Positions 8,300 through 21,342 are shown, counted from the first letter of the stretch. The stretch is DNA of 64,000 nucleotides from Apopatocola sp963618015 (GCA_963618015.1 CAVEQS010000009.1:1-64000), one strand, 5' to 3'. A program made the numbers and translations. The notes: generated from the sequence alone by a model not told the origin.

Positions 8300-9637
8300 A
8301 TGTCGGCAAAATGGCGGATGGTGCTCTGGTTCACGCTGATGATGCTCCTGCTCGCGGGCGTCACGCTCACGTTCGTGCTGGTGATGAACGGCTCGGTGAT
8401 CGCGAACCCGACGTCGCAGGTCGTCAAGGAGGTCTCCAAGCGCGCCGACAAGGTCGAATTTGATAACGGCACGTTCGACTGGGACGACATGAAGGAGTAT
8501 AAACACGGGGTGTACTGCACCTATTACGACGCCGGGGGGACGTATCTCCGCGGCGCCGCGCCGTTTGCGGAGACGGTCGAGCTGCCGCTTCAAACGGGCG
8601 CGGTGCGCCCCTATTCCGCCGATGGGAAAGACTGGCTCGTATACGATTCCTACGTCGATATGACGATCACGGGGCTCTGGGTGCGCGGCATCATCTCTGC
8701 AGACGCCGCGGCGGGGCCGGGGCGCGTTATCCTGCCGCTTACCTGGTCGCTGCTGCCGGTTTTGCTGCTGCTCTCGATCGGCGGCGGCTGGCTCATCGCG
8801 CGCGACTCGTTCCTGCCGCTCGAGCGCATCACCGAAGCCGCGGGCAACATCTCTGACGGCGACGATCTCTCCGCCCGGCTCAATCTCCGGCGCGGCCCGC
8901 GGGAGATGCGGCGGCTCGCCCGCACGTTTGACGGCATGTTCGCGCGGCTGGAAACCTCGTTCCTCTCCAAAAAGCAGTTCACGGCCGACGCCTCGCACGA
9001 GCTGCGCACGCCCGTGGCGGTGATCCTCGCCGAGTGCGACCGCGCCAAGCGCAAGGCGGAGACAAAGGAGGACTTTCTCGCCTCCATCGGCGTCATCGAG
9101 CAGCAGGGCAACAAGATGAACGCTCTCATCGAGCAGCTCCTCTCGCTCACGCGCATCCAGCAGGGCACGGAGAAATACCCGCTGCGCGTGTGCGATCTCT
9201 CCGGCTTTGTGGACGCCTGCTGCGACGAGTTCGTCCCCGCAGATGAGCGCGGCATCACGCTTACGACCGACATCGCACCGGATATTGAGGCCGCGTACAA
9301 CCCCTCGCTCCTCTCGCGGGCGATGTTCAACCTGATGCAGAACGCCTATAAATACGGCGCGGAAAACGGCCACATCCGCGTTTCGCTCTATCGCGAGAAC
9401 GGCTGCGCCGTGATCTCCGTAAAGGACGACGGCCCCGGCATCCCCAAGGCGGAGCAGGAAAAGATCTGGCAGCGGTTTTACCGGTGCGACGCCTCGCGTA
9501 CCGAAGGCGGCACGGGACTCGGCCTCTCGCTCGTGCGGGAGATCGCGCTGCTGCACCGCGCCCGCGCCGAGGTCATCAGCGAGCCCGGACAGGGCAGCGA
9601 TTTCCGCATCGTTCTCCCGCCGGTCAAAAATTCGTAA
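8300..9637 (+). CDS. Sensor histidine kinase
   Basis: Membrane histidine kinase of 445 residues. It has an N-terminal helix (about 7-29), an extracytoplasmic domain (about 30-142), a second helix (about 145-168), a HAMP-like linker, a HisKA domain with H233 in DASHELRTPVAV, and a HATPase domain (NLMQNAYKYG, DDGPGIP, IWQRFYRCD, GGTGLGLSLV). The ATG at 8300 has AGGATTG upstream; the longer frame beginning at 8264 lies inside the regulator gene. It pairs with the adjacent response regulator. Confidence 0.9.
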   Translation: MSAKWRMVLWFTLMMLLLAGVTLTFVLVMNGSVIANPTSQVVKEVSKRADKVEFDNGTFDWDDMKEYKHGVYCTYYDAGGTYLRGAAPFAETVELPLQTGAVRPYSADGKDWLVYDSYVDMTITGLWVRGIISADAAAGPGRVILPLTWSLLPVLLLLSIGGGWLIARDSFLPLERITEAAGNISDGDDLSARLNLRRGPREMRRLARTFDGMFARLETSFLSKKQFTADASHELRTPVAVILAECDRAKRKAETKEDFLASIGVIEQQGNKMNALIEQLLSLTRIQQGTEKYPLRVCDLSGFVDACCDEFVPADERGITLTTDIAPDIEAAYNPSLLSRAMFNLMQNAYKYGAENGHIRVSLYRENGCAVISVKDDGPGIPKAEQEKIWQRFYRCDASRTEGGTGLGLSLVREIALLHRARAEVISEPGQGSDFRIVLPPVKNS

Positions 9638-9663
9638 TAAAAAGTTTTTTTCAATTTTTCTTT

Positions 9664-9700
9664 CTTTTAATATTTCTCTTAGATTTCCTGTGTAAACTAC
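9664..9700 (+). promoter_or_regulatory. Promoter block of the PepSY-like gene, matching that at 7571
   Basis: CTTTTAA, then CTCTTAG 12 bases later, then AAACTAC as a -10-like end. This is the same order and length as 7571-7607. It lies 64 bases before the start of the small gene, in an AT-rich gap after the kinase stop. Confidence 0.55.
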
Positions 9701-9763
9701 AGCCAAGATGAAAAAAGCCCCGGTCCCAGAGACAAGGGAGTATTTACAAAGGAGATCTTACTT

Positions 9764-9991
9764 ATGAAGAACAACATTTTTGAACTGAATCTTACCGCCG
9801 CCGTCGCCCTGAGCGAGGCCGCCCGCAGCGCGGGTGTGAAAACCACCGAGATCACCGACGAGGAGATCACGCTCGATAACGGCTACTACGAAGTGCGCTT
9901 CACCAGCAACTGGCTGCAGTACGACTGCTACGTGGACGCCGCCACCGGCGAGGTCCCGGGCATCACTACCATGCCCCTCCCCGCGGCCTGA
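9764..9991 (+). CDS. Small PepSY-like protein
   Basis: A 75-residue protein with a PepSY-like core: helix (LTAAVALSEAARSAGV), then strands ITDEEITLDNGYYEVRFTS and YDCYVDAATGEV. PepSY domains are small modules often secreted or attached to peptidases and linked to two-component systems. This copy has no signal peptide or membrane segment that I can see, which is unusual. A strong ribosome-binding site (AAAGGAGA) precedes the ATG. It sits just after a response regulator/kinase pair and shares their promoter pattern, so it is probably a regulated output. The exact function is unknown. Confidence 0.75.
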   Translation: MKNNIFELNLTAAVALSEAARSAGVKTTEITDEEITLDNGYYEVRFTSNWLQYDCYVDAATGEVPGITTMPLPAA

Positions 9992-10009
9992 TCGATCCGG
10001 AACATGCAA

Positions 10010-10044
10010 AACCGGCGCCTCTCGTTTTTCGAGAGGCGCCGGTT
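10010..10044 (+). terminator. Terminator after the PepSY-like gene
   Basis: A 15-pair stem AACCGGCGCCTCTCG with its exact complement around a short T-rich loop, 18 bases after the stop. The T tract after it is weak (GTTACTTT). Confidence 0.75.
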
Positions 10045-10053
10045 GTTACTTTA

Positions 10054-10295
10054 TAAGGCCCCCTTGTGCAAAGGGGGCTGTCAGCCGCCAGGTTGACTGG
10101 GGGATTGTTTCTCCTGCGGGGAACCCCTCCGTCACGGCTACGCCGTGCCACCTCCGCCCCCCTCTCTGTCGCCTGCGGCGACATCTCTCCCCGCCGGGGA
10201 GAGTCTGCCCCTATTAGGGGAGGCAAGAGAGTTTTCTGAAAAGCCACTTGGCTCCCCTAATAGGGGAGCTGTCAGCAAAGCTGACTGAGGGGTTT
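10054..10295. repeat. Dispersed inverted-repeat elements, copy 2 (half unit plus enlarged type A)
   Basis: A half unit (about 10054-10105) is followed by a full type A element (10122-10295) that carries an extra block of roughly 50 bases with its own GTCGCC/GGCGAC and CTCTCCCC/GGGGAGAG stems. The element lies between convergent genes, and its last bases supply the stop codon of the MATE gene. Together with the terminator it fills the 302-base gap; nothing else is seen there. Confidence 0.85.
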
Positions 10296-11652
10296 ATGCC
10301 GCAGCCTTTGCTTCGAGCGTCGCCTTGAACGGCTTCTTCCGCACGATGAAGTAGCATACGATGTGCGCCGCCGTCGTCATGATCCAGGAGATCGGGTAGG
10401 ATACATAGAGGCTCTCGAGCGTTCCGACGGTCGCGAACACCGTATACACCCAGATGATGCGGAATACGCACGCGCCCACGAACGTCACCGCCGCGGAGAG
10501 CATGCTGTAGCCCAGTCCGCGGTTCACGCCGGACATGGCCGCCATGGTGCCGTCGAGCGCATACGTTGTGCAGACGATCATCATGCGGGTAAACGCCGCC
10601 TGCAGCTCCGCCTCGCTCGAGGTATAAAGCCCCAGCACCTGCCGCCGGAACACGATCGCGGGCACCGTCAGCACGGCGGTCAAAATCACGACGAGCGCCA
10701 TCGACCACCGGGCAACGGAGCGCGAGCGCTCATACTCCTGCGCACCGACGTTCTGGCTCACAGCAGTGGTCGCCGCCTGCATTACGGCGTCCGACGGGCA
10801 GTAGAGCAGGCCCTCAACGCTGACGCACGCGCTGTTGCCGGCGATGACCGCCGCGCCGAACGAGTTGACCGAGGCCTGGATGATAAAGTTCGAAATGGAA
10901 AAGAGCGAGCCCTGGATACCGGCGGGGATGCCGATCTTCATCATTTTCTTGAACACGTGGCCGGAGAACTTCAGTTCTTTCACCTTCATCTCCTGCGAAG
11001 TAAGCAGGCAGCGCACCGTGAGGAAGCCGGACACGCACTGGCTGAGTACGGTAGCAATGGCGACGCCCGCCACGTCGATGCCGACGACGAGCACAAAGAA
11101 GAGGTTCATCATCACGTTCAGCACACCGGCGATGGCGAGATAGATGAGCGGCTGGCGCGTGTTGCCGAGCGCGCGCAGCGCCGCGGCGGAGAAGTTATAA
11201 AGCGCCATGACCGGCAGACCGAGGAAGTAGATCCGCAGATACACCGTGGCGAGCGGCAGCACCTCGTCCGGGCTGCCGATGAGCCGCAGCAGCGGCACCG
11301 TGAGCGCAAAGCCGAGCGCGCCGGTGATCACACCGCCGATCACGCCGACGATGATCGTTGTTCCCACGGTGCGGTGCAGCTTGTCGGTCTGGTTCGCGCC
11401 GTAATACCGCGCGCAGAGCACGCCGCCGCCCGTGGCAAGTCCCAGAAGGACGTTGATGATCAGGTTGATCATCGCGCCGTTTGCGCCGACCGCCGCCATG
11501 GAGTGCGGCCGCCCAAACCGCCCGACGACAATGAGGTCGGCGGCGTTGAACGCGATCTGCAGCATGGATGAAAGCATCAGCGGCAGGATAAACTGCAAAA
11601 GCTCCGGCAGCAGCGGGCCTTTTGTCATATTGATCTCAAATCTTTTTTTCAT
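10294..11652 (-). CDS. MATE-family multidrug efflux transporter
   Basis: Twelve-helix multidrug and toxic compound extrusion transporter of 452 residues, expected to export cationic compounds with sodium or proton exchange. Family signs include the N-terminal LLQFILPLMLSSMLQIAFNA and DLIVVGRFGRP, the pseudo-repeat in the second half (GIPAGIQGSLFSISNFIIQASVNSFG) split by loops, and the overall length. The ATG at 11652 follows GAGGTGA; an earlier in-frame start at 11670 is less well placed. The final bases overlap the repeat element. Substrate cannot be inferred. Confidence 0.9.
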   Translation of the reverse strand: MKKRFEINMTKGPLLPELLQFILPLMLSSMLQIAFNAADLIVVGRFGRPHSMAAVGANGAMINLIINVLLGLATGGGVLCARYYGANQTDKLHRTVGTTIIVGVIGGVITGALGFALTVPLLRLIGSPDEVLPLATVYLRIYFLGLPVMALYNFSAAALRALGNTRQPLIYLAIAGVLNVMMNLFFVLVVGIDVAGVAIATVLSQCVSGFLTVRCLLTSQEMKVKELKFSGHVFKKMMKIGIPAGIQGSLFSISNFIIQASVNSFGAAVIAGNSACVSVEGLLYCPSDAVMQAATTAVSQNVGAQEYERSRSVARWSMALVVILTAVLTVPAIVFRRQVLGLYTSSEAELQAAFTRMMIVCTTYALDGTMAAMSGVNRGLGYSMLSAAVTFVGACVFRIIWVYTVFATVGTLESLYVSYPISWIMTTAAHIVCYFIVRKKPFKATLEAKAAA

Positions 11653-11795
11653 CTGCTCACCTCGACACATACAACCTTATAAAAGACGTATATAACAGAA
11701 AGAACACGAAAAAAATCCGAAAATTTTCTCCGTGTCCGCCTATACTATTCTTAGTTTGTGAAAATTTCAAGTACCTTCGGAAAATTATCCGTTCT

Positions 11796-11834
11796 GGATA
11801 GAAAGCGGCGGGTTTTCCCCGCCGCTTTCTATCC
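11796..11834 (-). terminator. Strong hairpin downstream of the AIM24-family gene
   Basis: GGATAGAAAGCGGCGGG pairs with its complement around a four-base loop, a stem of about 17 pairs. It is 21 bases after the stop of the gene at 11856-12536 on the minus strand. No T tract follows on that strand, so terminator activity is likely but not certain. Confidence 0.5.
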
Positions 11835-11855
11835 ATTTTGCTATTGTGCGCGCAA

Positions 11856-12536
11856 TCAGTCCGACTTTGTCGGAAGATACGGGATGAGCGCGCTCGCAAA
11901 GGCGGGCAGCGCCATTGTCTGCAATACGACGCGCCCCGGCCCGGTGACAACGGTGTTGAAAAGGCCCTCGCCGCCGAAGAGGACATTCTTCGCGCCGCGG
12001 ACGGTCTGAATGTCGATCTGGCACGTGGCGTCCACCATGGCGAGATTGCCGGTGTCCACAATGATCTGCTGTCCCGGCGCGAGCGTATATTCGACCGCCG
12101 AGCCGTCGATCTCCAAAAACGCCATGCCGTGGCCGGAGAGCTTCTGCATGATGAACCCTTCGCCGCCGAAGAGGCCGGCACCAACTTTTTTCTGGAAGTG
12201 GATGGAGAGGTCAACGCCCGGCGTCGCGGCGAGGAACGCGCTCTTCTGCGCGATCACGGGCATGTTCGGCGTGATCTCCACGGCGCGGATCGCGCCCGGG
12301 AAGCTGGAGGCAAAGGCGATCATGCCGGGGCCGCCCTCGGCGGTATAGGTGTTCTGGAAAAGGCTCTCGCCGCCGAACATGCGGCCAAGCGCCTTGCCGA
12401 GTCCGCCGGTCTTTGTCTCCATGCGCATGTTGGCGCTCATCCACACCATGGAGCCGCGCTCGGTGACCATGCTCTCGCCCGCTTCCAGATGGCAGATGAC
12501 GACGGGCATCGGCTCGCCCTGAATGTTGTACTTCAT
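11856..12536 (-). CDS. TIGR00266/AIM24-family protein
   Basis: A 226-residue member of the AIM24 (TIGR00266) family, a beta-rich fold widespread in bacteria with no agreed function. The family pattern of repeated Gly-rich strands is clear: MSANMRMETKTGG, FQNTYTAEGGPGMIAFA, GVDLSIHFQKKVGAGLFGGEG and VLFGGEGLFNTVVTGPGRV-type segments. The repeated FGGEG motif (three times) marks the internal repeats. No signal peptide or membrane helix. It seems to be a single-gene transcript with a terminator-like hairpin after it. Confidence 0.85.
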   Translation of the reverse strand: MKYNIQGEPMPVVICHLEAGESMVTERGSMVWMSANMRMETKTGGLGKALGRMFGGESLFQNTYTAEGGPGMIAFASSFPGAIRAVEITPNMPVIAQKSAFLAATPGVDLSIHFQKKVGAGLFGGEGFIMQKLSGHGMAFLEIDGSAVEYTLAPGQQIIVDTGNLAMVDATCQIDIQTVRGAKNVLFGGEGLFNTVVTGPGRVVLQTMALPAFASALIPYLPTKSD

Positions 12537-12564
12537 GTCGTGTCCCCCTTATGTTGATATAATA

Positions 12565-12664
12565 AAGCCTCCCTCTTTGAGGGAGGTGGCTCGCCGAAGG
12601 CGAGACGGAAGGAGTCGACTCCCTCAGTCTCGCTTCGCTCGACAGCTCCCTCTGGGAGGGAGCC
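12565..12664. repeat. Dispersed inverted-repeat element, copy 3 (type B)
   Basis: Two half units joined head to head: outer stems CCTCCCTC/GAGGGAGG and CTCCCTC/GAGGGAG, inner arms with TCGCC/GGCGA and TCGC/GCGA hairpins, meeting at AAGGAGTC-GACTCCCTC. It abuts the asnS stop codon. Confidence 0.8.
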
Positions 12665-12666
12665 TA

Positions 12667-14061
<1,395 letters not shown>

Positions 14062-14133
14062 ATTTCATTCCTCCCGGATCGTATGCCTTGTATTATAGGC
14101 AGACGGTTTGGCTTTTTCAATAGGATTATGAGG

Positions 14134-14265
14134 AAAACCCCTCAGTCAGCCTTGCGGCTGCCAGCCCCCCTGTTAGGGGGGCCAAGTGGGTTTGCGAAAT
14201 GCTTTCTTGCCTCCCCTCGTTAGGGGAGGTGGATTTTGCCGAAGGCAAAAGACGGAGGGGTTTTT
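14134..14265. repeat. Dispersed inverted-repeat element, copy 4 (type A, reversed orientation)
   Basis: Opens with AAAACCCCTCAGTC and ends with GACGGAGGGGTTTTT, so it is flipped relative to copy 1. Small arms CAGCC/GGCTG and TTTTGCC/GGCAAAA, and stems CCCCCC/GGGGGG and CTCCCC/GGGGAG. It ends four bases before the ABC exporter stop. Confidence 0.85.
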
Positions 14266-14268
14266 CCC

Positions 14269-16020
14269 TCACGATAGCCTCTGCGTATTCCAGAGCGCGG
14301 CATAGAGCCCGTTTTTCTCCATGAGCTCCGCATGCGTTCCGTATTCGCTCACGCCCTCTTTATCGATGACGGCGATATGATCTGCGCCGCGCACGGTGGC
14401 AAGCCGGTGCGCCACAACGATCGTCGTCCGCCCGCGGCTGAGCTTTTCCAAAGACGCCTGAATGGCGGCCTCGGTCACGCTGTCCAGCGCGCTCGTCGCC
14501 TCGTCGAGCACGAGGATGGGCGGGTTTTTCAAGAATACGCGCGCAATGGCGATGCGCTGCTTCTGCCCGCCGGAGAGCATCGCGCCGCGCTCGCCGACGA
14601 ACGTGTCGTACCCCTGCGGCATTTCCATGATCTCCTCGTGGATGGAGGCCAGGATCGCCGCCTCAGCGACCTCCTCGTCCGTCGCGTCCGGGCGGCCATA
14701 GCGGATATTCTCCCGCACGGTGTCGGCAAAGAGGAACACATCCTGCTGGATGATGCCGATGTACCGGTGGAGAGAGGATTGCGTCACAGTGCGCACGTCC
14801 TGCCCGTCCACGAGGACTTGACCGCCGGTCACGTCGTAAAACCGCGGCAGGAGCTGGGAGAGCGTCGTCTTGCCGCTCCCGGACGGCCCCACGAGCGCGA
14901 GCGTTTCGCCGGGCGTGATCGTGAGATTCACATGCCGCAGCACCTCTTCACCGTTCTGGTAGTGGAACGAAACGTCCCTGTACTCCACGCCGCCCTTTAC
15001 GTCCGTGAGCTCTTTGGCGTCCGGCGCGTCCTTCACGTCCGGCTCGGTGCGCATGATCTCGAGAAACCGCAGGAAGCCGGAGCTTCCCTTCTGGAACTGC
15101 TCGACGAACTGCGTGAGCTTTCGGATCGGCGCCATGAACACCGAAACATACAGCGAGAACGTGATGAGATCGACCGCGTCCATTTTGCCCTGCATGATGA
15201 ACACGCCGCCCGCGGCGAGCGTTACGAGCTGCATGAGCGCCATGGCGAATTCGGTCGAGGCGTTAAAGAGGCCGAACACACGGTTGAACGTTTTTTTTAC
15301 CTTTTTGAACCGCCCGTTGGAGACGCGGAACTTCTCCATGGCATCCTGCTCGTTGGCGAACGCCTTGACGGTGCGGATGCCGGAAACGCCGGCCTCCACG
15401 GCGGTGTTGATCTCCGCCATCTCGCTCCGCACGGCGAGACTGGCCTCGCGCAGCCGGATCCGCAGCCGCAGCACGACAGCGAGCAGCACCGGCAGCAGCA
15501 GAAGCAGAATGAGCGCCAGCTCCCAACGGATCGTTGCCAGAATGGCGATCGCTCCGACGATCGTGAGCGATGCCTGCACGATCGTCTCCGGCCCGTGGTG
15601 GGCAAGCTCGGTGATGTCGAAAAGGTCGGTCGTCATGCGACTCATGAGCTTGCCGGTGCGGTGCTTATCAAAAAACGAGAACGAGAGCGTCTGCACCTTT
15701 TCAAAAATGTCCTCGCGCATGTCGGCCTCGACGCGCACGCCGAGCTCATGGCCGTATACCGATACGATATACTGCGCGAGCGCCCGCAGGAGATACGCAC
15801 CGAGAAGCCCCGCCATCAGCAGGAAAAAGACCTTATAAAGGCCGTTCGGCAGCAGACGGTTGAGCGCATAGCGCGTGGCATACGGGAATACGAGCTCCGC
15901 CGCCACGGCGAGGATCGCCATCACGAGATCAAGCAGCAGCAGCTTCCAGTGCGGGGTATAGTAGGAAAAGAACACCCGCACGCTGCTCTGCGAAAAATCT
16001 TTCTTTCTCCTCACGGCCAT
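14269..16020 (-). CDS. ABC exporter, fused membrane and ATPase half-transporter
   Basis: Type IV ABC exporter half-transporter (MsbA/BmrA-like) of 583 residues that should work as a dimer. Six membrane helices occupy about 20-315; the nucleotide-binding domain has Walker A GPSGSGKTTLSQLL, the signature LSGGQKQRIAIARVF, Walker B ILVLDEATSALD and the switch His in VVAHRLATV. The ATG at 16020 overlaps the stop of rnhA by one base (TAATG), so it is translationally coupled. It is the last gene of the long minus-strand run from dnaA. The exported substrate is unknown. Confidence 0.9.
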   Translation of the reverse strand: MAVRRKKDFSQSSVRVFFSYYTPHWKLLLLDLVMAILAVAAELVFPYATRYALNRLLPNGLYKVFFLLMAGLLGAYLLRALAQYIVSVYGHELGVRVEADMREDIFEKVQTLSFSFFDKHRTGKLMSRMTTDLFDITELAHHGPETIVQASLTIVGAIAILATIRWELALILLLLLPVLLAVVLRLRIRLREASLAVRSEMAEINTAVEAGVSGIRTVKAFANEQDAMEKFRVSNGRFKKVKKTFNRVFGLFNASTEFAMALMQLVTLAAGGVFIMQGKMDAVDLITFSLYVSVFMAPIRKLTQFVEQFQKGSSGFLRFLEIMRTEPDVKDAPDAKELTDVKGGVEYRDVSFHYQNGEEVLRHVNLTITPGETLALVGPSGSGKTTLSQLLPRFYDVTGGQVLVDGQDVRTVTQSSLHRYIGIIQQDVFLFADTVRENIRYGRPDATDEEVAEAAILASIHEEIMEMPQGYDTFVGERGAMLSGGQKQRIAIARVFLKNPPILVLDEATSALDSVTEAAIQASLEKLSRGRTTIVVAHRLATVRGADHIAVIDKEGVSEYGTHAELMEKNGLYAALWNTQRLS

Positions 16021-16454
16021 TACGCAAGCTTTTCGCGCTCTGCAACGGCGATCTCGTCGCAGCGGTTGTTCCACTCGTTGTCGGCATGGCCGCGCACCCA
16101 GACAGCGGTGACGCGGTGCTTCTGCAGCAGAGCATCCAGCTCCTGCCACATCTCCGCGTTTTTCAGCTCGCCGTCGCGCCGCTTCCAGCCGCGCTTTTTC
16201 CAGTCGCGAAGCCACCCGTTATTCAAAGCGTTCACGATATACTGGCTGTCGGAATAAAGCTCCACGGCGCAGGGCTCTTTGAGAGCTTTCAATCCCTCAA
16301 TGACGCCGGTGAGCTCCATGCGGTTGTTCGTTGTGTCCTTTTCGCCGCCGGAGAGCTCCTTGATGTTGCCGCCGTAGCGGAGGATGGACGCCCAGCCGCC
16401 GGGGCCGGGATTGCCGGAGCAGGCGCCGTCGGTATACAGAATGATGTTTTTCAT
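16020..16454 (-). CDS. rnhA: Ribonuclease HI
   Basis: Cleaves the RNA strand of RNA-DNA hybrids, such as R-loops and primer remnants. The 144-residue product has the four catalytic acids in their usual order: Asp in YTDGACSGNPGPGG, Glu in NNRMELTGVIEGL, Asp in LYSDSQYIVNA and Asp in NNRCDEIAV. The basic handle is short but present (RDWKKRGWKRRDG). The ATG at 16454 follows AGGAAG; the longer frame to 16493 starts inside the preceding gene. It lies in the replication operon downstream of gyrA, which fits its role. Confidence 0.92.
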   Translation of the reverse strand: MKNIILYTDGACSGNPGPGGWASILRYGGNIKELSGGEKDTTNNRMELTGVIEGLKALKEPCAVELYSDSQYIVNALNNGWLRDWKKRGWKRRDGELKNAEMWQELDALLQKHRVTAVWVRGHADNEWNNRCDEIAVAEREKLA

Positions 16455-16476
16455 AGCACTTCCTGTTATTGATTTT

Positions 16477-16863
16477 TTAAAGCCCGCGCTCATATCGATC
16501 GCGCAGCGTGCGGTACTCGGCCTTATCGATGATACCGTTTTTAAGGAAATCTTCGAGCTGCGCGATGCGCTGCGCCTTGTCGTGGGCGAAATGATCCTCG
16601 CCGGTATTGTCGCACACGACGCACGCAGCGTCCGGCACGTCCGGCGGCGGCATCGGCCGCCGCGGAGGAACGCTGCGCTGCGGCGCGCCCTTCGGCGGAG
16701 CGGGACGGTACGGCGCGTCCTGCGCCTGCGCCATCCGCTCGCCGTTCTTTTCGAGTTCTTTTCCTATTGTTTTAACACCGCGGCGCGCGGCCTTCTGGGC
16801 GGAAACTTTTATCAGCGCCACGATGATAAACACGATTACAATAAAAAGAGAACGAGCTTCCAT
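16477..16863 (-). CDS. SHOCT-like membrane protein of unknown function
   Basis: A 128-residue protein with an N-terminal membrane helix (about 6-22), a basic region, a Pro/Arg-rich linker (about 50-80) containing the pair CVVC, and a C-terminal SHOCT-like motif (RIAQLEDFLKNGIIDKAEYR, then TLRDRYERGL). SHOCT is a short oligomerisation motif common at protein ends. It starts directly after the gyrA stop with its ribosome-binding site (GGAGGAG) inside gyrA, so it is cotranscribed with the gyrase genes. Function unknown; the CxxC may bind metal, but that is a guess. Confidence 0.75.
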   Translation of the reverse strand: MEARSLFIVIVFIIVALIKVSAQKAARRGVKTIGKELEKNGERMAQAQDAPYRPAPPKGAPQRSVPPRRPMPPPDVPDAACVVCDNTGEDHFAHDKAQRIAQLEDFLKNGIIDKAEYRTLRDRYERGL

Positions 16864-19380
<2,517 letters not shown>

Positions 19381-19392
19381 TATGCCGCCTCC

Positions 19393-21324
19393 TTAATAGT
19401 CCAGATTGACGACGTAGCGCGCCTTATTTTCGATCCACGCGCGGCGAGGCTCCACCTCGTCACCCATGAGAACGGTGAATATCTCGTCGGCGCGCTGCGC
19501 GTCCTCGAGCGTGACGCGGCGGAGCGTCCGGCGCTCGGGGTCCATGGTCGTCTCCCAGAGCTCGTGCGGATCCATCTCGCCGAGACCTTTGAAGCGGGAG
19601 ATATCCACCTTTGCGTCCGGGTTATCGCCGCGCAGCTCGCGGGAGATCATGTCGCGCTCCGGTTCCGAATACGCCACGCGCTGCTGCTTGCCGCGGCTGA
19701 GCTTGAAGAGCGGCGGCACGGCGGAATAGACATAGCCGTTTTCGATGAGCGGCCGCATATACCGGAAGAAGAACGTCAGCAGGAGCGTCCGGATGTGCGA
19801 GCCGTCCACATCGGCATCGGCCATGATGATGATCTTGTGATAGCGGAGCTTTTCAATGTTGAACTCGTTGCCGATGCCCGCGCCGAGCGCAACGATCAGC
19901 GGATAGAGCTTATCGTTGCCGTAGATCTTATCGACGCGCGCCTTCTCGACGTTGAGCATCTTGCCCCACATGGCGAGAATGGCCTGGAAGCGGGAGTCGC
20001 GCCCCTGAATGGCGCTGCCCGCGGCGCTGTCGCCCTCGACGATGTAAATTTCGCAGAGGGACGGGTCGCGCTCGTTGCAGTCCTGGAGCTTATCCGGCAT
20101 CTGGCCGGATTCGAGCCCGGTCTTGCGGCGGACGCTGTCGCGCGCCTTGCGCGCGGCCTCGCGCGCGCGGGAGGCGGAAATGCCCTTCTCCAAAATCTGC
20201 TTGGCGACGCCGGGGTTTTCCTCGAAAAACTGCTCGAGCTTATCGCTCACGACGCTATCGACCATCGTGCGGATGTCGCTGTTGCCGAGCTTGGCCTTCG
20301 TCTGGCCCTCAAACTGCGGGTTTTCAAGCTTGACGGAGATCACGGCGGTCAGACCCTCGCGGCAGTCCTCGCCGGAGAGCGTCTCCTCGTCCTTGAGAAT
20401 TTTGCGCGATTTGCCGTAGTTATTGATAACGCGGGTAAGCGCGGCGCGGAAGCCCGTCTCGTGCATGCCGCCTTCGGGCGTCAGAATATTGTTGGCGAAG
20501 GACTCTATGCGCTCGTCGTAGCCGTCGTTCCACTGCATGGCGATCTCGCACATGGAGGTGTCCCGCTCGCCGGACATGTAGATGACGCTCTCGTGCACCG
20601 GCGTTTTGTGGCGGTTGAGCTCGGTGACGAACTCGCGGATGCCGCCCTCGTAGCACAGCTCCTGGCGCTGCTCCTGCTCGGGGCGCTTGTCCTCCATGAT
20701 GATGGTGAGTCCGGCGTTCAGAAATGCCTGCTCGCGCATGCGCTTGAAGAGCACGTCATAATGATAGACCGTGTCATCAAACATCTCCGGGTCGGGATGG
20801 AAGCGCACCTGCGTGCCGTGCTTATCGGTCTTGCCGACGATCTTCATCTCCTGCGTAATGTGGCCGCGGGAGAATTTCATCTCGTAGATATTGCCGTTTT
20901 TGAATACGCGCACCTCGAGCCAGTCCGAAAGAGCGTTTACGACGCTCGCGCCGACGCCGTGCAGACCGCCGGAGACCTTATAGCCCCCGCCGCCGAACTT
21001 GCCGCCCGCGTGCAGCACCGTGTAGACGACCTCGAGCGCGGGCTTGCCCGTCTGCTCCTGAATGTCCACGGGGATGCCGCGGCCGTTATCGGTCACGCAG
21101 ATGCTCTCGCCATCTTCGATGGAGACCTCGATATGCGTGCAGAAGCCCGCGAGCGCCTCGTCGATGGCGTTATCGACAATCTCGTATACGAGGTGGTGCA
21201 AACCGCTCGAGCTCGTCGAGCCGATGTACATGCCCGGGCGCATACGCACCGCTTCCAGACCCTCCAGAACCTGGATCTGGCTGGCGTCATAGGAATTGGG
21301 ATTGACTGGTGTATTTTCCGACAT
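19393..21324 (-). CDS. gyrB: DNA gyrase subunit B
   Basis: ATPase subunit of gyrase, 643 residues. The GHKL ATPase domain has EIVDNAIDEAL (Glu base and Mg-binding Asn), DNGRGIPV and the ATP lid GGGYKVSGGLHGVGASV. The transducer and TOPRIM domains follow, with EGDSAAGSA, the PLRGK-like loop changed to MWGKMLNVEKAR, and MADADVDGSHIRTL for metal binding. The order gyrB-gyrA directly after recF and remB is typical of Firmicutes. The ATG has GGAGGAACACCC upstream. Confidence 0.97.
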   Translation of the reverse strand: MSENTPVNPNSYDASQIQVLEGLEAVRMRPGMYIGSTSSSGLHHLVYEIVDNAIDEALAGFCTHIEVSIEDGESICVTDNGRGIPVDIQEQTGKPALEVVYTVLHAGGKFGGGGYKVSGGLHGVGASVVNALSDWLEVRVFKNGNIYEMKFSRGHITQEMKIVGKTDKHGTQVRFHPDPEMFDDTVYHYDVLFKRMREQAFLNAGLTIIMEDKRPEQEQRQELCYEGGIREFVTELNRHKTPVHESVIYMSGERDTSMCEIAMQWNDGYDERIESFANNILTPEGGMHETGFRAALTRVINNYGKSRKILKDEETLSGEDCREGLTAVISVKLENPQFEGQTKAKLGNSDIRTMVDSVVSDKLEQFFEENPGVAKQILEKGISASRAREAARKARDSVRRKTGLESGQMPDKLQDCNERDPSLCEIYIVEGDSAAGSAIQGRDSRFQAILAMWGKMLNVEKARVDKIYGNDKLYPLIVALGAGIGNEFNIEKLRYHKIIIMADADVDGSHIRTLLLTFFFRYMRPLIENGYVYSAVPPLFKLSRGKQQRVAYSEPERDMISRELRGDNPDAKVDISRFKGLGEMDPHELWETTMDPERRTLRRVTLEDAQRADEIFTVLMGDEVEPRRAWIENKARYVVNLDY

Positions 21325-21342
21325 GGGTGTTCCTCCATGAGT

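Noticed and set aside
14062..14133. T-box leader in front of asnS
   Set aside because: The gap is about 70 bases before the next repeat and lacks the T-box antiterminator sequence; the ribosome-binding site is adjacent to the gene.
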